A DNA stretch of 64,000 nucleotides from UBA2040 sp041751955. GTDB lineage: Bacteria; Bacteroidota; Bacteroidia; Flavobacteriales_D; Crocinitomicaceae. The notes under the pieces were generated by a model. It did not search any database. It was not told the origin of the DNA and saw nothing but the letters and a program-made list of their open reading frames with translations. The stretch covers positions 5,309-69,308 of the forward strand of contig JBGSIB010000005.1 in assembly GCA_041751955.1 (NCBI GenBank), read 5' to 3'. This document shows, in pieces, positions 60,346 through 64,000 of the stretch. Numbering within the stretch: position 1 is the first letter of the stretch; every line of letters begins with the position of its first letter. Made by a program: the position numbers and the translations under genes.

Positions 60346-62733
60346 TTAATCGCGCACTAAATGGAAGAAGCCTTGTTTGTTGAGTTCTTTGCCAGTAAGA
60401 TCTTTTGCTTCTATTTTGTAATAGTAAACCCCATCTTCAGCCGCTGCGCCACTTTGTGAAACTCCATTCCATCCTTTATTCATATCTACAAACTCGTACA
60501 TGAGATTACCCCAACGATTGAATATTTGACATTTGAACACCGGGAAAGATTCATTTTGACCTATGATTGGAGCATAAATTCCATTTACAAGATCACCATT
60601 TGGAGAGAATACATTCGGCATTTCAATGTCACACGGACGAGCATCAAAATAGAAGGCCCATGTATGGGAACCACATATATTTGTGGCAGTTACATAATAA
60701 TTTCCACCTTCCGTGAGTGTTGCAACCGGACCAGTTTGCCCGTTACTCCAATTGTACGATGTTATATTTTCCCAAGTATCAAATGCTGGTGCTTCCTCTG
60801 GTTCTCCGACACAACCAATTATATCTGCAACTACGACATATGGATAGTACGTCACATCAATGAGCAATGTATCAGCATCATTACATACAGGCTCTGAATA
60901 GACAATGACATAAGTACCTGGCAATGAAAACTCTGCAGAAGTTTGAAGTTGCGTAGCTGGATAGAAGGTTACTGTTCCTGGTCCTGATAATGTAGACCAT
61001 GTTCCACCTTCAACACCAAAATTATTAATCAATTCGGCTGAATCTCCGCACAAGGTATTCAACTGATTCAATAATATTGCGGGTTGAGATGAAATTGTAA
61101 AAGTTGTATCATTTGTACAGCCAATTGAATTTGTAACGGTCAATGTATATGTTCCAACGCCAAGATTCGCACTAAACAAAGTATCTTGAGCTGGATTTGG
61201 TAAACCCCAGGATGCGCTCGCCAAATTTATTGAGTCAGTTACATAAACTAACTCTGTACCTTGTGGACAAACAAACATGTCTGTGCTATTCAAATTGAAC
61301 ACGGCTGGTCCAACGAGGAAGTTCGCGGTCACCCTTTTATAACATCCATTTTGCTCGACGGTGACGCCAAAATCATTGATTGGTGAATTTATTACGATCG
61401 TACTATCCAGAAGTAAGTTATCCCATAAATATGAACCATAAGGCCCATTTAAGACTCCGGCAATGACAGAGTCACAGCCTATAGTAGGACTTATAATTGG
61501 GTTGAAATTAGCCGTTCCGCTTGAATCGATAATTACCGTCAAGTTCAACGTGGTAATACCCGGAGGCACGAAGTTGTCTGTTGCTGTGATTATAACTGTA
61601 TGTGTATCCACAAAGTTAATATCACCAATAACCCTTAAAATCGCTGAGGCTGTGTTACCTGGAATATTTGAAACGACCTGTAAATTTGTTAGGGTACCCG
61701 AATTAACAGAAATAGTAGTTATCTGATTGGTTTCAGGCGACAAAAAGATGAATGGGATGTATGCGGTGTCTCCGATTGAGCAAACTTTGAATGTATCGCA
61801 CGAAGAAGCTCCATTTGGAATAGGTGGAATATTACTTGTATTACAAACATCAAAAAAGAAACTTTTATTATCCAACCAGCTTATACCGTCAGGATTGCCC
61901 AAAGCTCCATCAAAATCTGATCCAGCATGGTCAAAACGTGCAACAAGAAAATAAGCGAGGTTGTCGCCTTTATTAGCTCCACATGTCGCTGGAACTCCAC
62001 CAAAACCATTCACACCATTGGATGCGGCGCCGGTAGTCCATTGCATATCTTGATAACAAAAAGCAACGTTTCCACCGTCAATAAGTGGGTCTGTACCGTC
62101 TGTTATTATAAGCTGAAAGGTATTTCGTTTATCACCTTGATCACTAAAATATCCCACATCTTTCCAGTTTACAATTAAAGCTGTCGGCGTAATTTTGTAC
62201 AAAACTTCTCCAATCGCGGCACCATTAAAATCTGGACCTGTATCCACATCTCCCCAAAAAGGGGCAACAATTTGACTTCCAAAAGAAGGAAAAGCAGAAG
62301 CGCTGTATGTGGACATAGGATTATCAAAAGTAATGTTACCGTTGTTATTGATATAACAACTATTTACTATATCTCCATAAAAGCAGAAAGAAAAAGGAAG
62401 ATTTATCAATCCACTCGAACCGTCATCATTTGGTGCAAGAGCTAAAGTATAAGTAGAATCTGGTTCTATATAGCAATTGCAACCACTTGCCTTTCCTGGA
62501 ATCTCGCCTTTCTTCTTAGTGACTGGAGTACCCGGATTTGAATAATCGTATACACCTCGAGGTTGAGGTTGTAAAACCATGTATTGATCTAATGTTCCAT
62601 TTAATTTTGCTTCCCTATATTCTGGAGAGTTCACCACTATTGATTTTTCTGTCTGCTTTTTTTCCGTTTGACCTTGAGCAAAAGTCAGTCCGGAAACAAA
62701 GATTAAGATCATTAAAAGGGATATTTTTTTCAT
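60346..62733 (-). CDS. Large secreted T9SS type B protein with nidogen-like domain
   Basis: Predicted surface protein of 795 residues. A signal peptide ends at LTFAQ (about 20). A short linker with a Cys pair (CNCYIEPD) leads to a nidogen-like domain (about 110-290; AFPSFGSQIVAPFWGDVDTG and NTFQLIITDG). Beta-sandwich segments follow (about 310-650, PFIFLSPETNQITTISVNSG), then Ig/PKD-like parts and a type B sorting tail from ARPCDIEMPNVFSPNGDLVN to FFHLVRD, including CQIFNRWGNLMYEF. Adhesin-like rather than enzymatic. ATG at 62733 begins the signal peptide; an in-frame TTG lies 9 codons upstream. Confidence 0.88.
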   Translation of the reverse strand: MKKISLLMILIFVSGLTFAQGQTEKKQTEKSIVVNSPEYREAKLNGTLDQYMVLQPQPRGVYDYSNPGTPVTKKKGEIPGKASGCNCYIEPDSTYTLALAPNDDGSSGLINLPFSFCFYGDIVNSCYINNNGNITFDNPMSTYSASAFPSFGSQIVAPFWGDVDTGPDFNGAAIGEVLYKITPTALIVNWKDVGYFSDQGDKRNTFQLIITDGTDPLIDGGNVAFCYQDMQWTTGAASNGVNGFGGVPATCGANKGDNLAYFLVARFDHAGSDFDGALGNPDGISWLDNKSFFFDVCNTSNIPPIPNGASSCDTFKVCSIGDTAYIPFIFLSPETNQITTISVNSGTLTNLQVVSNIPGNTASAILRVIGDINFVDTHTVIITATDNFVPPGITTLNLTVIIDSSGTANFNPIISPTIGCDSVIAGVLNGPYGSYLWDNLLLDSTIVINSPINDFGVTVEQNGCYKRVTANFLVGPAVFNLNSTDMFVCPQGTELVYVTDSINLASASWGLPNPAQDTLFSANLGVGTYTLTVTNSIGCTNDTTFTISSQPAILLNQLNTLCGDSAELINNFGVEGGTWSTLSGPGTVTFYPATQLQTSAEFSLPGTYVIVYSEPVCNDADTLLIDVTYYPYVVVADIIGCVGEPEEAPAFDTWENITSYNWSNGQTGPVATLTEGGNYYVTATNICGSHTWAFYFDARPCDIEMPNVFSPNGDLVNGIYAPIIGQNESFPVFKCQIFNRWGNLMYEFVDMNKGWNGVSQSGAAAEDGVYYYKIEAKDLTGKELNKQGFFHLVRD

Positions 62734-62804
62734 AGTTAAAATTTTGTACGTTTTGAGCAAATGTTATTAATATGACGCTTATTACGTGAATAGAGTTGCA
62801 TAAA

Positions 62805-63446
62805 TCACCGCTTATTTTTAAAGTAATGAGTATAACCGAATCCTACAGTCAGATATTGGGTTGCTGTATCGAATTTGCTTGGATCATACGCACCGTTTGA
62901 CGCTAATCCCATCCGTGTTGGTTGGAACCCGAAATTTTGTACCACATAACCAATCGCTAATTTTATGGTCGTATTTTCATCAATGGTGAGCATAAATCCA
63001 AAATTAGGTTCGAAATACAAACTTCCAAGTTGACGGAGTTGTCCTTCGTTCGCAATAATTGTGTCTGATTTGAATAAATTCATGGTATATCCCATCTTAA
63101 CACCTATGTCGGTTCCAAAGTTCGATGAATGAAATTTTTCTTGACCAATTTTAAAAAAACCTGAAGGCATGAGCAAGCCACCTTTATTGGCTTCTGCTAT
63201 TTTAAATTCATTCAGGCTGAAATAAGTGTAATTAACTCCTAATCCAAAGCACAAACTGTTTTCTAGTGTATACTGAAAATGCACGCTTGAATTAAAAAGA
63301 CCTTGCATTATCCCTTTGAAAGACTCGTTTGCCGTGTTAATAGGTAATCCAAAATTAGCATGGAAACTCGCTCTCGGATTAATGTTTTGAGACATAGCAG
63401 TTTGCAATCCAAAAACAAGAAATAAGGAAAAGAGTATATACCGCAC
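62805..63446 (-). CDS. Small outer-membrane beta-barrel protein
   Basis: Exported protein of 213 residues. From GTG at 63446 the product starts with a signal peptide (RYILFSLFLVFGLQTAMSQ after the Met), followed by alternating strands (ASFHANFGLPINTAN, LCFGLGVNYTYFSLNE, GTDIGVKMGYTMNLF, IKLAIGYVVQNFG) and a final aromatic-rich YLTVGFGYTHYF. This is a small barrel typical of Bacteroidota outer-membrane beta-barrel families; function unknown. The frame is open to TTG at 63521, which would add 25 residues ahead of the signal peptide and almost touch the divergent EamA gene, so the GTG is chosen. It lies just upstream of the T9SS type B gene on the same strand. Confidence 0.7.
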   Translation of the reverse strand: MRYILFSLFLVFGLQTAMSQNINPRASFHANFGLPINTANESFKGIMQGLFNSSVHFQYTLENSLCFGLGVNYTYFSLNEFKIAEANKGGLLMPSGFFKIGQEKFHSSNFGTDIGVKMGYTMNLFKSDTIIANEGQLRQLGSLYFEPNFGFMLTIDENTTIKLAIGYVVQNFGFQPTRMGLASNGAYDPSKFDTATQYLTVGFGYTHYFKNKR

Positions 63447-63526
63447 CGATTCAAATTTGAACGAAAATACGTAATTCTTGTTAAAATATCGCTTTCGTCC
63501 AATAGTTAACCAAGAATCCAAGCAAC

Positions 63527-64000
63527 ATGGTGATGAAGATACTTAAATTTGCAAAAAAATCAATAATGGCCATACCCAAAGGAATTCAGTACATTCTCCT
63601 CTCCGGACTGTGCTTTTTTGTAATGAATTTCTTGGTTAAAGTATTGGGCGGGCAATCAGGTTCTTTTGAATATCTAAATTTTCAATCTTTTGGGGCGCAT
63701 GAGTTAGTCTTCTTTCGCTCAGTAGTCACCTTTTCAATCAGCGCATATATCATCAAAAAAAGAAAACTTCCTTTTTTTGGAAATAATAAAAAATGGTTGT
63801 TTATCAGGGGTTTATCTGGATTGATTGCTTTGACTATTTTCTTTTTCACCCTTCAAAAACTTCCTTTGGCTATAGCATCTGTTGTTCAATATTTATCGCC
63901 GATTTTCACTGTTATTCTTGCCGTTTTCATGCTGAATCAAAAGGTATTAAAAGCACAATGGATTTTTATTATAGCCGCCTTCTCCGGTGTATTACTCATT
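63527..64000 (+). CDS. EamA/DMT-family transporter, 5' part only
   Basis: Partial coding region; the window ends before any stop, leaving 158 codons open. The product starts MVMKILKFAKKSIMAIPKGI and has at least four hydrophobic helices, including YILLSGLCFFVMNFLVKVLG, FIRGLSGLIALTIFFFTL and IASVVQYLSPIFTVILAVFM. The pattern of two-helix units with an LPLAIASVVQYLSPIF segment matches the EamA (drug/metabolite transporter) superfamily. Substrate unknown. Other in-frame starts at 63533 and 63566 exist. It is divergent from the small barrel gene. Confidence 0.85.
   Translation, partial: MVMKILKFAKKSIMAIPKGIQYILLSGLCFFVMNFLVKVLGGQSGSFEYLNFQSFGAHELVFFRSVVTFSISAYIIKKRKLPFFGNNKKWLFIRGLSGLIALTIFFFTLQKLPLAIASVVQYLSPIFTVILAVFMLNQKVLKAQWIFIIAAFSGVLLI

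Noticed and set aside
1..64000. tRNA, rRNA, CRISPR arrays, transposases, phage genes and an origin
   Set aside because: Scanned the intergenic stretches by eye and saw no tRNA-like cloverleaf or GGTTCGAATCC-type loop, no spaced direct repeats and no transposase or integrase motif. A covariance-model search would be needed to exclude small RNAs.

Overview
The window is AT-rich, densely coding bacterial chromosome and almost certainly comes from a member of the Bacteroidota, most likely Flavobacteriales (Crocinitomicaceae/Fluviicola-like is my guess). Four kinds of evidence agree. Promoters carry the Bacteroidota -7 element TAnnTTTG. Four secreted proteins end in type IX secretion (T9SS) sorting domains, two of type B and two of type A. 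There are two large TonB-dependent receptors. The block bamD - rpoZ - coaBC - DUF4835 - recN - GSCFA and the block prmC - ligA - DUF6913-like - dapA are gene orders typical of Flavobacteriia. I see no rRNA, tRNA, CRISPR array, transposase, phage gene or plasmid origin, so this looks like core chromosome with a few accessory operons.

Layout. Positions 1-9.8 kb hold a YdeI-like protein, a cysteine desulfurase, a TonB receptor with a small membrane protein upstream, a serine esterase, a LolA-like carrier, a fused E1 alpha/beta 2-oxoacid dehydrogenase and glutamate dehydrogenase. Positions 9.9-21.4 kb hold a large T9SS adhesin-like protein, a DUF4197 lipoprotein paired with a nucleoside phosphorylase, cutC, recQ, a DUF1059 protein, a GH20 hexosaminidase paired with an N-acetylglucosamine-kinase-like protein, and a T9SS type A protein. 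Positions 21.7-27.8 kb form one tight operon of DUF4856 lipoprotein, imelysin lipoprotein, HTTM membrane protein and FecA-like TonB receptor, behind the best promoter in the window. This is the strongest candidate for a poorly described system, probably for metal or siderophore capture. Positions 28-34.5 kb hold a non-RD Ser/Thr kinase, tag, a gamma-carbonic-anhydrase-like protein, a GlcD-like flavoprotein, a T9SS type A protein and mpl.

Positions 34.6-45.8 kb hold apbE overlapping the end of a 1,483-residue repeat and coiled-coil protein, a DAO-family flavoprotein, gcvT, mdh, and an ECF sigma factor followed by a membrane protein that joins an anti-sigma-like N-terminus to a T9SS type B-like C-terminus. 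From 45.8 to 63.4 kb nearly everything lies on the minus strand: the recN/bamD block, a patatin, a LysM/M23 peptidase, two FKBP lipoproteins (one GldI-like) with nrnA, the dapA/ligA/prmC block, a second T9SS type B adhesin-like protein and a small beta-barrel protein. The window closes inside an EamA transporter on the plus strand.

How they fit together. The cell-surface theme is strong: T9SS cargo, BamD, LolA-like and FKBP/GldI-like lipoproteins, and a LysM/M23 peptidase. Cell-wall and amino-sugar recycling is represented by GH20, the GlcNAc kinase-like protein and Mpl. Intergenic oddities include perfect or near-perfect hairpin terminators, two of which share a GGGCG/CGCCC core, a nested pair of REP-like palindromes at 32.3 kb, and several genes whose start codon lies only 3-10 nt after the -7 element, which suggests very short-leader or leaderless mRNAs. 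All functional statements come from reading motifs by eye; no database search was run.
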